64,000 bases of DNA. Origin: an uncultured Pelagibacteraceae bacterium. Lineage in GTDB: Bacteria > Pseudomonadota > Alphaproteobacteria > Pelagibacterales > AG-422-B15. The position numbers and the translations under genes were made by a program. A model generated the notes under the pieces. The model did not search any database, was not told the DNA's origin, and saw nothing but the letters and a program-made list of their open reading frames with translations. Below, in pieces: positions 11,159 through 18,987 of this stretch. Each line of letters begins with the position of its first letter. Position 1 is the first letter of the stretch. The stretch spans positions 28,036 to 92,035 of the forward strand of contig CABYIR010000003.1 of assembly GCA_902518955.1 (NCBI GenBank), in the 5' to 3' direction.

Positions 11159-11361
11159 ATTCTAACTCCTCTTATTGTTTAGAATTATTGTAATCTACAA
11201 GTTTATATTTTAAAAGTATTCAAGTTCAATATCAGGAATTAAAATCAAGTATTTTTTGGTTATTTTCATGGAATATTATACTTAAATATTCAGAGTATCC
11301 ATTTAAGTCTTAAAAATTGAAAAATTGTTTTAATTTATCGAATATTAAGTAGTCTTTAGTA

Positions 11362-12057
11362 ATGATTTTTGAACAATTATTTGACGATAAATCATCTACA
11401 TATACCTACATCATTTCAAGTGGCAAAGGACGGGAAGCATTAATTATCGATCCAGTAATAGAACATTCAGATTATTATATTAAAATTTTAGATAAATTAG
11501 AATTAAGTCTCGTGAAGGTAATTGATACACATATCCATGCTGATCATATAACAGCATTAAATGAACTAAGTAAAAGAACAGGTTGCGCTAAAGTGATGGG
11601 AGAAAATTCAAAATCTGAAGTTATTGATTTTAAAGTTAAAGATGAGGAAACAGTTAATATTGAAAATATTGAATTAAAGGCAATTTACACACCTGGCCAT
11701 ACCGATGACTCATATTGCTTTATTATGAAAGATAGAATATTCACAGGTGATACTCTTTTAATTAACGGGACAGGTCGAACAGATTTTCAAAATGGCAGTC
11801 CTCATGATGCATATCATTCGTTATTCGATCGTGTTCTAAGCCTGCCAGATGAAACAATCGTATATCCTGCTCATGATTATAATCAAAAACGATCATCAAC
11901 AATTGGTGATGAAAAGAAGAATAACCCGAGACTTCAAGTAAATAACGCAGATGAATATGCCGAGATCATGAATAATTTAAATTTAGCAAATCCTAAAATG
12001 ATGGACATTGCGGTTCCAGCAAATTTAAAAGGTGTCACCTTGAAAGAATTGGATTAA
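11362..12057 (+). CDS. MBL-fold hydrolase, persulfide dioxygenase (ETHE1)-like
   Basis: The 231 residues form a metallo-beta-lactamase fold with the metal motif THIHADHIT (His57, His59, Asp61, His62), TPGHTDDS (third His) and VYPAHDYN (terminal His). The segments FTGDTLLINGTGRTDFQNG and PHDAYHSLFDRV are characteristic of ETHE1/persulfide dioxygenases, which oxidise glutathione persulfide to sulfite with a single iron. The divergent partner operon encodes a rhodanese and a peroxiredoxin, consistent with sulfide or persulfide detoxification. Glyoxalase II is the alternative, but the GTGRTDFQ segment favours ETHE1. No Shine-Dalgarno sequence is obvious. Confidence 0.88.
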   Translation: MIFEQLFDDKSSTYTYIISSGKGREALIIDPVIEHSDYYIKILDKLELSLVKVIDTHIHADHITALNELSKRTGCAKVMGENSKSEVIDFKVKDEETVNIENIELKAIYTPGHTDDSYCFIMKDRIFTGDTLLINGTGRTDFQNGSPHDAYHSLFDRVLSLPDETIVYPAHDYNQKRSSTIGDEKKNNPRLQVNNADEYAEIMNNLNLANPKMMDIAVPANLKGVTLKELD

Positions 12058-12063
12058 AATACC

Positions 12064-12687
12064 CTAATCTCTTTGAATAGAATTATCATACAATTTAATA
12101 ACTTTCAGATAATAAACGACATAGACCATCGAAACCAATGGATATATCAGAACTGGTCCCATTAAATAAATATAAATGCCAATACTTGGTATAAATGCAA
12201 ATACTTCAAACATAATGTATATCAAATGAGTCAAGCCAAGAATTCCTGCTGTTTTCCACCAGCCAGCAGAATGAATAAGAGATCTCGATCTTGAAAACGC
12301 TTCTCTCACATTCATATTTTGATCAATAATTAAATAAAATATAAACGACCATACAATGATTAAATATATGCCAGGAAGTAAAAATATTATGAGTCCCATT
12401 ACAATTGCTAAACAACTGATAATAGACGCAAACAATAAAGGGCCAAAATTTTGGAATCCTTTAGCGTAAATAGATCCGAACTTTGGGTGCTTGCCTTTGG
12501 CGATTTGAATTAAGAAATGATAATACCCCCCAAGAAGAGCTGGTAAGGCAAGGATACCAACAACTGTAATACCTAGAAGAATTGAACTTACAATATAAAG
12601 AAGAGTATTGACTAAGATCAGAAAATAATTTTTAGCACCCAGTTTGAAACCCTCATAAAAGGTTTCTATAATTGAGATATTTGTCAT
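12064..12687 (-). CDS. Multi-pass membrane protein of unknown function
   Basis: I do not recognise a function. The 207 residues have about five to six hydrophobic segments (roughly residues 18-55, 84-122, 142-165 and 170-195), including ILALPALLGGYYHFLIQIAKG and LLPGIYLIIVWSFIFYLIID. This organisation, with a REAFSRSRSLIHSAGWWKT linker, resembles the broad group of small bacterial membrane proteins with glycerophosphoryl-phosphodiesterase-like or DUF975-like membrane regions. It lies 5 bp downstream of another membrane-protein gene and converges on the persulfide-dioxygenase-like gene 6 bp away. The N-terminal MTNISIIETFYEGFKLG looks cytoplasmic. Confidence 0.75.
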   Translation of the reverse strand: MTNISIIETFYEGFKLGAKNYFLILVNTLLYIVSSILLGITVVGILALPALLGGYYHFLIQIAKGKHPKFGSIYAKGFQNFGPLLFASIISCLAIVMGLIIFLLPGIYLIIVWSFIFYLIIDQNMNVREAFSRSRSLIHSAGWWKTAGILGLTHLIYIMFEVFAFIPSIGIYIYLMGPVLIYPLVSMVYVVYYLKVIKLYDNSIQRD

Positions 12688-12692
12688 TCGAT

Positions 12693-13109
12693 TTAAATAT
12701 AGATTTTATTGGATAGCCCCAATATAAGTACTATTGATGATATAAGTGTAAATGTATTAATTCCAAGATCAGTAATTGAATTCTTCGCAGTTATATTTTT
12801 ATCAATCTTTTTAAAATAAAATAGAAGATCATAAATAAAAAGAAAGAGTCCAAGAAGAAATATTAAATTATAATAGATAAATCCACCTTCTGGTCCATTT
12901 GGTCGAAAAACCATGTAAATACCAATTAAGAAAAATGAAGCTATAAAAGTCCCAAAACATCGAATAATATAGATGCTGCTTTCATCCATATTAAATTCCT
13001 TAGCCATTCCATGAGGTGCCAAAAGAGCTCTATAAGAAAAAACACCAAATAAGCCAGTTACGAGTAAATGTAGGACAAGAAGATAGATATTGTTAAAATT
13101 TTCAATCAT
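12693..13109 (-). CDS. Small four-helix membrane protein, unknown
   Basis: The 138 residues have four hydrophobic segments (about 9-27, 47-66, 77-97 and 113-135), so this is an inner-membrane protein. No family signature is recognised. The segment LLAPHGMAKEFNMDESSIY between the first two helices recalls proteins annotated as DUF4345-like or hypothetical membrane proteins, but I cannot confirm it. It is first in a two-gene minus-strand unit with the next membrane-protein gene 5 bp downstream. Confidence 0.7.
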   Translation of the reverse strand: MIENFNNIYLLVLHLLVTGLFGVFSYRALLAPHGMAKEFNMDESSIYIIRCFGTFIASFFLIGIYMVFRPNGPEGGFIYYNLIFLLGLFLFIYDLLFYFKKIDKNITAKNSITDLGINTFTLISSIVLILGLSNKIYI

Positions 13110-13179
13110 TCTTAACTATAATTGAGTTATAAAAAAAAGACAAATCACTCATTGATTTACCGCAAAATAAGGCTAATTA

Positions 13180-13464
13180 TTGTTTATGAACTTTTTCAAA
13201 AATTTATGGGGCTTGATAATGAACCCGAATATCAACCCTCTGAGCAATATAACTAATCTCAAGGTTAGACATATGATCATGCAAATCCTTGCGTTTATGT
13301 GGAGCGGTGTATTCTCTCTCTATATCGTTGATAGCCTTTATGTCTTTGGAATTACCGCGATAGCCCATGCCTTACTTATTGCTGCAATTGTTGTTACGGC
13401 ATATGTCTTTTATACAGCAAAAAATAAGCCTCAAGTATTTGATGGCAAATCTGGAAAACAATAA
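13180..13464 (+). CDS. Small two-helix membrane protein, unknown
   Basis: This 94-residue protein has two hydrophobic segments (about residues 35-54 and 57-78) after a polar, Asn-rich N-terminus. A second in-frame Met at residue 14 (MNPNINPLSNITNLKVRH) could be the true start. No domain is recognised. It lies between a divergent membrane-protein gene and a quinone-reductase gene and could be co-transcribed with the latter across 60 bp, although a TATAAT box sits inside that gap. Confidence 0.65.
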   Translation: MFMNFFKNLWGLIMNPNINPLSNITNLKVRHMIMQILAFMWSGVFSLYIVDSLYVFGITAIAHALLIAAIVVTAYVFYTAKNKPQVFDGKSGKQ

Positions 13465-13509
13465 AACTAAACTGTACTATAATCGAATAGCAAAAAAGAC
13501 TGACTTAAA

Positions 13510-13515
13510 TATAAT
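13510..13515 (+). promoter_or_regulatory. TATAAT box 9 bp from a start codon
   Basis: A perfect TATAAT lies 9 bp before the ATG at 13525, and no Shine-Dalgarno sequence lies between them. If used, transcription would start within a few bases of the ATG. No convincing -35 hexamer is present. Confidence 0.4.
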
Positions 13516-13524
13516 TAAGTTAGT

Positions 13525-14097
13525 ATGAAAAGATTCTTTATTGTTTATGGCCATTATGATGATAACTCGTTTAACGCAGCGATAAGAGATACATTTATTG
13601 AAAGCGCTCAAGAATCTGGTCATCGCATCGATTTATTAGATCTATATAAAGAAAATTTTAATCCAGTATTTGCCGGCGAAGAACCTGACACTGAAGTTCT
13701 TGATCATAGAAAAAGAATTGAGGCTTGTGATACAATCGTTCTCATTGCTCCAATCTGGAATTTTAGAATGCCAGCTATACTAGAAGGTTGGATAGATAAA
13801 GTTTTAGCACCTCCATGGGCGTTTACCTTCAAACAGTTGGTAGGAAACTATGGCTACCCTCTTGGAAATCTAAAAGATAAAAAAGCAATTATATTTTGCA
13901 CATATGGATCCCCAAGGCTGGCGATCACAACATTCTTCTTAAATTTACCAATAAGAAGATTAAAAAGAGGAGTTTTTCATATCTGTGGTATTAGAAATAT
14001 TATTTACAAAAGATATTTTGCAGTTCCTTTTGTCGAGAAAAAGACAAGAATGAAGTTTCTTGAAGATGTAAAAAAAACAGCAGCAAAAAAAAATTAA
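13525..14097 (+). CDS. NAD(P)H-dependent oxidoreductase, flavodoxin-like fold
   Basis: The 190 residues match the KefF/MdaB/NQO-type flavodoxin-like quinone reductases. The N-terminal strand FFIVYGHYDDNSFNAAIRD is the flavin phosphate loop region, and APIWNFRMPAILEGWIDKV followed by PPWAFTF is the characteristic quinone- and flavin-contact segment. Such enzymes transfer two electrons from NAD(P)H to quinones and are cytosolic. The last 4 bp overlap the end of a convergent 63-residue ORF. The physiological acceptor is unknown. Confidence 0.85.
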   Translation: MKRFFIVYGHYDDNSFNAAIRDTFIESAQESGHRIDLLDLYKENFNPVFAGEEPDTEVLDHRKRIEACDTIVLIAPIWNFRMPAILEGWIDKVLAPPWAFTFKQLVGNYGYPLGNLKDKKAIIFCTYGSPRLAITTFFLNLPIRRLKRGVFHICGIRNIIYKRYFAVPFVEKKTRMKFLEDVKKTAAKKN

Positions 14098-14285
14098 ACG
14101 CCTTCTTCTATCGTATTTTCTATTTTCATTAAGATTGGTCTTCCATCATGAGCTGAGTTCAATGGTATAATTTTACCTTCATATCTAGCACATAAGGTTG
14201 GAGCATTTTGTTTTTTATCTCCCATTGATACTTCTAGATCTACAATCACTAATTCTACATCCTCTAAAACTTTTAAAATTTTCAT
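14094..14285 (-). CDS. Small conserved-looking protein, 63 aa, unknown
   Basis: A 63-residue ORF reading MKILKVLEDVELVIVDLEVS at its start and ending KIENTIEEGV. It is acidic, with no membrane segment and no recognised domain. A ribosome site AAAGGAG lies about 8 bp before the ATG, and the gene sits 13 bp downstream of a DUF4149-like gene on the same strand, both of which favour a real gene. The last 4 bp overlap the convergent oxidoreductase gene. Function not assigned. Confidence 0.6.
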   Translation of the reverse strand: MKILKVLEDVELVIVDLEVSMGDKKQNAPTLCARYEGKIIPLNSAHDGRPILMKIENTIEEGV

Positions 14286-14298
14286 ATATTGAACTCCT

Positions 14299-14712
14299 TT
14301 ATAAATTATTTATAATGATGGCACTAATTGCACTTATTAACTGAATAAGAAAAATTAATACAGATATTAAGTGAAACCTTTTAAAAACTTTTTCAGATTC
14401 CATTACGCCATCATTAAACTGATCACGATGAAGATTAATTTTTGGAGTAATTATATATGTATTAATAAGAAATAAGATTGAAATGAAAACTGAGATTAAT
14501 ATGAGTAACTGATCTCTAATATAAATAGACAACAAAAGAGCGACAAATGATAATATAAAGCCATATAGAAACATTCTTGGAAATATAAATCTTAAGAAGT
14601 TTCTTGAGTTTATTTCATCGAGTGTTTTGAAGACCGAAGGTGTTACAACACTCATAAAAAATATCATGAAACCTACTATGAGACTGTATACAAAGTTTAA
14701 AGCTAAAATCAT
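14299..14712 (-). CDS. DUF4149/TMEM205-like membrane protein
   Basis: The 137 residues have four hydrophobic segments. The first two contain the pattern FMIFFMSVVTPSVFKTLD and RNFLRFIFPRMFLYGF, which is the signature of the DUF4149 family of small inner-membrane proteins. A polar loop NLHRDQFNDGVMESEKVFKRFH precedes the last helix, and its His and Asp positions are usual for the family. Function is unknown. The 63-residue ORF follows 13 bp downstream and the large secreted-protein gene ends 45 bp upstream on the same strand. Confidence 0.75.
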   Translation of the reverse strand: MILALNFVYSLIVGFMIFFMSVVTPSVFKTLDEINSRNFLRFIFPRMFLYGFILSFVALLLSIYIRDQLLILISVFISILFLINTYIITPKINLHRDQFNDGVMESEKVFKRFHLISVLIFLIQLISAISAIIINNL

Positions 14713-14757
14713 TTCAATGAAGTAATATTAAATTAGAAAAATACAATAGGTGTATTT

Positions 14758-16083
14758 TTATTTACTAGGACAAGGAAAAAAAGTTTCGACTTGATTGGGC
14801 ATAAAATATCTGGCTCTTGGCATATATGGACCCATTACCTTCCTTAGCTGATCTTGTCTTTCCACTTTTTGAATAGAATGTTCAAAATTATCAGATGGTA
14901 ATAAATGCCTAAATTGAATAATCGTCACATCATCATCAAACATACCATCTCCATCGTCAGCCATTGGCAGCCATGCCATGCCACATTCATTTACTGCATT
15001 TCGTGGACGATCCTCTACTCTACTAATGACAATTGTATAAAATCCATTTTTATCAGTTGGCACTTCTTCATCAAACAAACAATCGTTTACTCGAGTATTC
15101 ACAAAACTTTGATTAGAACAAAGAGACCAATATCGAACATCAGATTGATCAACTTCAGTTGTACCATCATATGTTTGTAATGCAATCGGTGCTTTACCTC
15201 TTATGATTAAAACCTTTCCATGCTTTCTGTTTAAAATAGTCCGAATATACTGATTGTCTAAATTGGGATAAAAACCTCCCTCACTTCGTGGTGCATTAGA
15301 ATCAATCTTACCAGTATACATTCCAATTAAACTTTTACGGTCAAGTTGAATAAACCATTTAGGTGGATTGTGTGCAGGCCATGTATCAGGCTTGTCAGGT
15401 TGCGAAGTTAATCGTCTATACTCATTTGGTGGAATTCCAAGCGCATCAAATGACACTTGAAGTGGTTGACTAGAATTAAGTGCTTCACACGTTTGTTTGC
15501 CTGTTAATTTTGTTCCATCTGCTAATGTTAATACAGGCTGAGGTAGTTTTACTCCTCCTGTAACATCAATATTTTGATCTGGTAAATAAACTCTATAGAC
15601 AATTGACTGTTGTTTTTTTCTATATTCTGGAGAATAAAGAATGTTGCCAGTTTTATCTCCCAAAGTTTCTTTTGTTTTTGTAGAAGGAGTTTCATTAAGC
15701 ACTTCTATTGAGTAAGAACGGTAAAAATCAGATCGTTTATTACCAGGTATAAATGGATTAGTAGCCTCTGATTGGATTTGATAATCAGTTAATGATGCAA
15801 TTGGCTTACCTCTTTCATTATAGCTAAAGAAAGACATATAGCGTGAGTATGGATAATCACCTTTAATTTCTAAAGTGGAACCGTCTGGCATAGAAAATAC
15901 AGCCGCCCAATAATATACATTCGAGTCAGGGTATGCGATGTTAATATACGGATCAGAACTAATTGGTCCACGGGCCCAAAAACAATCACGCGGTCCAGGT
16001 ATTTCAATATCAGCAAGCACTTGACCAATTGAAACAAAATAAAAAAATAAGAGAAATAAAATACGCATATCAAAAACGTACAC
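14758..16083 (-). CDS. Secreted protein of unknown function, 441 aa
   Basis: The N-terminus has a signal peptide (about residues 6-24, cut after VLA), so the protein is periplasmic or exported. Visible segments are GPRDCFWARGP, GDYPYSRYMSFFSYNERGK and KNGFYTIVISRV with NECGMAWLPMADDGDG near the C-terminus. The mature part has five cysteines (for example RDCFWARGP and ECGMAW), and cysteines are rare in the neighbouring genes. The YMSFFSYN/GFYTIVIS pattern recalls DUF1254/DUF1214-type secreted proteins, but the match is too weak to assign. A second in-frame Met at residue 6 sits closer to the hydrophobic core. It is transcribed towards a DUF4149 gene 45 bp away. Confidence 0.75.
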   Translation of the reverse strand: MYVFDMRILFLLFFYFVSIGQVLADIEIPGPRDCFWARGPISSDPYINIAYPDSNVYYWAAVFSMPDGSTLEIKGDYPYSRYMSFFSYNERGKPIASLTDYQIQSEATNPFIPGNKRSDFYRSYSIEVLNETPSTKTKETLGDKTGNILYSPEYRKKQQSIVYRVYLPDQNIDVTGGVKLPQPVLTLADGTKLTGKQTCEALNSSQPLQVSFDALGIPPNEYRRLTSQPDKPDTWPAHNPPKWFIQLDRKSLIGMYTGKIDSNAPRSEGGFYPNLDNQYIRTILNRKHGKVLIIRGKAPIALQTYDGTTEVDQSDVRYWSLCSNQSFVNTRVNDCLFDEEVPTDKNGFYTIVISRVEDRPRNAVNECGMAWLPMADDGDGMFDDDVTIIQFRHLLPSDNFEHSIQKVERQDQLRKVMGPYMPRARYFMPNQVETFFPCPSK

Positions 16084-16126
16084 TACAAATATTGAAAATT
16101 AAATAACATTCAGCATAATATACTTC

Positions 16127-16999
16127 ATGAAAATTGTGAGCTTAGTTCCAAGTGCCAGCGAAATACTTTGTGATTTGGGTCTTGGGAAGCAGTTAGTTGG
16201 TGTCAGTCACGAATGCAATTTTCCATCTGTCTTAAAAAATGTCCAAACTGTTACTTCATCAAATATCGACAGCTCTGAGGTACAAATCGAAATTGATGCG
16301 CAAGTTCGAAAGAGGGTGACTGAGAGTAAGCCATTATATGAAATTAATTCAGAAAAACTTAACGACCTATCACCTGATATTATCATTACTCAAGGCGTGT
16401 GTGATGTCTGTGCAATTTCAAATAATCAAGTTGAAGTACTCTTAAAAGGACAATTATGCACTCTACCCTCTTCAACAAATGTTTTATCTTTAAATGGAAG
16501 ATCCCTTCAAGGTATATGTGACGATATAAAAATGTTGGGTGGATATTTTGGATGTCAGGAGAACTCTGAGAGTATCGTTAAAAAAGCAATGAATGAAAAA
16601 AATAAAATGATGGAATTAAAAAAATATGATATTCGTCTTCTCTGTTTGGAATGGATTGATCCCTATTTTTCAGCTGGGCACTGGGTACCAGAACAAATTG
16701 AAATGGCAGGATTTGTATCAGCAATTGGCAAACCAGGCGATCAATCAAGAGTGATTACTACTAATGAAATCATTGAGTCTAGACCTGATGCAATAGCAGT
16801 TATTTGTTGTGGTTATAACAAAGAGAAAAATAAATTATTTGCTGAGAATATCTTACAAGACAAGAGAATTAATCACTTATTACCTTTTCAAAATGAAAAG
16901 GTTTTTTATTTTGACTCAGATTCTTACTTTAGTAGACCGACCTTAAGGATAATTGAGGGCGCTAAACAATTACGAGACTCTTTATTAAATTCATTTTAG
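16127..16999 (+). CDS. Cobalamin-binding-like periplasmic-binding-fold protein without signal peptide
   Basis: The 290 residues begin MKIVSLVPSASEILCDLGLG, the standard opening of BtuF/FhuD-like binding proteins (COG0614), but there is no signal peptide or lipobox. The segments GVSHECNFP, DIIITQGVCDVCAIS, WIDPYFSAGHWVPE and GKPGDQSR are typical of the cytosolic cobalamin-binding branch of this family. Members without an export signal are common in marine bacteria and their role is unresolved. No BtuC or BtuD genes are adjacent. TAATAT lies 5 bp before the ATG, so a very short leader is possible. It converges with the ceramidase-like gene. Confidence 0.8.
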   Translation: MKIVSLVPSASEILCDLGLGKQLVGVSHECNFPSVLKNVQTVTSSNIDSSEVQIEIDAQVRKRVTESKPLYEINSEKLNDLSPDIIITQGVCDVCAISNNQVEVLLKGQLCTLPSSTNVLSLNGRSLQGICDDIKMLGGYFGCQENSESIVKKAMNEKNKMMELKKYDIRLLCLEWIDPYFSAGHWVPEQIEMAGFVSAIGKPGDQSRVITTNEIIESRPDAIAVICCGYNKEKNKLFAENILQDKRINHLLPFQNEKVFYFDSDSYFSRPTLRIIEGAKQLRDSLLNSF

Positions 17000-17034
17000 T
17001 AGTGGGAATTGACGGGAGTCTAATATAAAAACAT

Positions 17035-18624
17035 TTATTTTTTTGATTCTTCTATCAACTTAATAATATTTTCGTGAATCACTGATGCTGTATCTGGGCC
17101 CAAAGATACCTCCTCACCATAAGTTTCTTCATCTTGCCCATAGATCCAAGGAGTGCTTTCATCCCATTCACTTTTTGGAATAATGTAACCGATAGAATCA
17201 TTTGCTAAGTTCACCATCAAGTTTAGTTTGTTGGAAAATTGACTTCGCAAATGTGGGACTTCTTGTGGAGCAATGACGTAATCAGCACCTTTAGGATTTT
17301 CAATACCTCCAATAGCAATTTCTGGATAAAGTTCTCCAGGAATTCCGGTAATAGATGCATCTCCTAATTGTATGAATGCTACCTCACTGAGATAACGTAT
17401 GAATGGCGGCTTCAGACTAAATTTAGTATCGGCATCAATCACGCCAAGCAAAGTGCCTAATGTAAGCATCAAGTTTTCTATGCCCAATTCTATTTCTAGT
17501 GATTGGATACTTAATGATGGTTTAGGAGAAGCCTTAAAATCACCTGCTTGAAAAGTCTCTATAACACTATTTGCCAGGCTATAACCATATGCGCGGGCTT
17601 TAGAATGACTCGGCTTAGTGATCATTTTTTTCATAACAGGATCATAAATTGGATCACTTGGTCCTGACGTCATTAAGCCTCCTATATTTCCTGTAAGCCA
17701 TAATGTGGTTCCGCCAAGTCCAGGTTTAATTAACTGATCATCATAATAAATTCCATTACTGATACCTCTTCTTAAGTAGCCTGCAACATCAGAAGTTAAG
17801 TCTAGATTTTTATCCCATGCGAGCTCGACATGAATTCCGAAATTGATCAACGAGCCAATAACTGAGCCGTCAGGACGATTGAATAAAATTGCCCTTATGT
17901 CATCGTCAATCACAATAGGTTTTCGTTTATCTTTGATTGGCGTAAGTGGATTAGTCGGAATTAAAGCAAAACTCATTTCTGCTGTCTCTAAGTTATCAAT
18001 GGCCATTTTTAATGTGCTTATAAAATCTTTTTTAAGCCGCTTCATATAAACATCATTGACACCACTCTTTAAAAAACTTGGGCCCCAAAGACCCTGAGTA
18101 TCTGGACCCTCATGGTTGTGTGTTGCATGCACCATAATATAATCTAGACCCCACTCCGCAGGAACATCCTCACGGACACTGAGTACAAATTTTCGCATTA
18201 ACCCGATTGTATCAGCACTTATGATTCCTATTCGAGTCCGGCCATCATCTATCACGACGGCTACAGACATCAAATCATCTTTAATGCTTTGGGCAGCTCG
18301 TTTATTTTGAAAACCTGCCATCCACACCGCATCAAATTGGCCATTACCATTTACATCAGTCCACTCATCAATATCTGGATCAAATTGAGCATCATTATTT
18401 ATATCTTCCCATTCATCGATTAGATTAGGGGTGATCGGCAACTCAGCAAAGCCAACTTTAAATTCGCTTGCATTAAGCTGAGCAGTAAAAATGATGCTAA
18501 ACATTATAACATATAGAGTATTTCTTATATAACCGAAGTAAATCATTCGTCTCTTATCCACTGTAACCGACATTACTAGATTTTGATATTGTAATAAGCT
18601 TATGAACTTTATTGTTGAATCCAA
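17035..18624 (-). CDS. Neutral/alkaline ceramidase-like hydrolase, exported
   Basis: The product contains the neutral/alkaline non-lysosomal ceramidase-type motif VHATHNHEGPDTQGLWG (about residues 167-183), whose His residues bind zinc, followed by INFGIHVELAW and WLTGNIGGLM. Ceramidases cleave the amide of ceramide; related proteins act on other amides or esters. A hydrophobic stretch (about residues 33-52, ending LNA) is the signal peptide, so the true start is probably Met27 (MIYFGYIRN) and not Met1. Just after it are two calcium-loop-like repeats, DINNDAQFD and DVNGNGQFD. At about 500 mature residues it is shorter than full ceramidases (about 650-700) and may lack the C-terminal domain. 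Confidence 0.75.
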   Translation of the reverse strand: MDSTIKFISLLQYQNLVMSVTVDKRRMIYFGYIRNTLYVIMFSIIFTAQLNASEFKVGFAELPITPNLIDEWEDINNDAQFDPDIDEWTDVNGNGQFDAVWMAGFQNKRAAQSIKDDLMSVAVVIDDGRTRIGIISADTIGLMRKFVLSVREDVPAEWGLDYIMVHATHNHEGPDTQGLWGPSFLKSGVNDVYMKRLKKDFISTLKMAIDNLETAEMSFALIPTNPLTPIKDKRKPIVIDDDIRAILFNRPDGSVIGSLINFGIHVELAWDKNLDLTSDVAGYLRRGISNGIYYDDQLIKPGLGGTTLWLTGNIGGLMTSGPSDPIYDPVMKKMITKPSHSKARAYGYSLANSVIETFQAGDFKASPKPSLSIQSLEIELGIENLMLTLGTLLGVIDADTKFSLKPPFIRYLSEVAFIQLGDASITGIPGELYPEIAIGGIENPKGADYVIAPQEVPHLRSQFSNKLNLMVNLANDSIGYIIPKSEWDESTPWIYGQDEETYGEEVSLGPDTASVIHENIIKLIEESKK

Positions 18625-18688
18625 TAAATTTCTTTAAAACTCCCTGCAGAAGCAAAAATTAAAATTTATTTTCCAACGAATAATAACA

Positions 18689-18766
18689 TGGCGGGAGTGA
18701 CGGGACTCGAACCCGCGACCTCCTGCGTGACAGGCAGGCGCTCTAACCAGACTGAGCTACACCCCC
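18689..18766 (-). tRNA. tRNA-Asp (GUC)
   Basis: The minus strand folds as a complete cloverleaf: a seven-pair acceptor stem (GGGGGTG with CACTCCC, one G-U), D arm TAGCTCAGTCTGGTTAGAGC, anticodon loop CTGTCAC with GTC, T loop TTCGAGT, discriminator G and an encoded CCA. It lies 32 bp downstream of tRNA-Val. Its 3' end faces the accessory stretch that separates it from nuoA. Confidence 0.97.
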
Positions 18767-18798
18767 ACTTTATTTGATAGTCCATCTCGTGGGAGAAA

Positions 18799-18874
18799 TG
18801 GTGGGCGATGACAGGTTCGAACTGCCGACATTCACGGTGTAAACGTGACGCTCTTCCAGCTGAGCTAATCGCCC
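18799..18874 (-). tRNA. tRNA-Val (UAC)
   Basis: The minus strand gives GGGCGATTAGCTCAGCTGG, anticodon stem TCACG/CGTGA, loop TTTACAC with anticodon TAC, T loop TTCGAAC, acceptor partner ATCGCCC and an encoded CCA. It lies 59 bp after the terminator hairpin of hupB and before tRNA-Asp; the hupB, tRNA-Val, tRNA-Asp order is common in Alphaproteobacteria. Confidence 0.97.
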
Positions 18875-18933
18875 TTGAAGATTGAAATATATATAGTTTA
18901 TTATTATTTCCCAGTTTATTTTTTACAAAAAAA

Positions 18934-18957
18934 CTCGACCACTAATTAGTGATCGAG
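18934..18957 (-). terminator. Intrinsic terminator after hupB
   Basis: CTCGAC and ATCGAG flank a 12-base perfect palindrome CACTAATTAGTG, giving a long stem with a single mismatch. On the minus strand it is followed by TTTTTTTG, and on the plus strand by CTTTTTTT, so it can stop transcription in both directions. It lies 30 bp beyond the hupB stop and separates hupB from the tRNAs. Confidence 0.9.
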
Positions 18958-18987
18958 CTTTTTTTAAAATGTTCTACTGGCAGAAAA

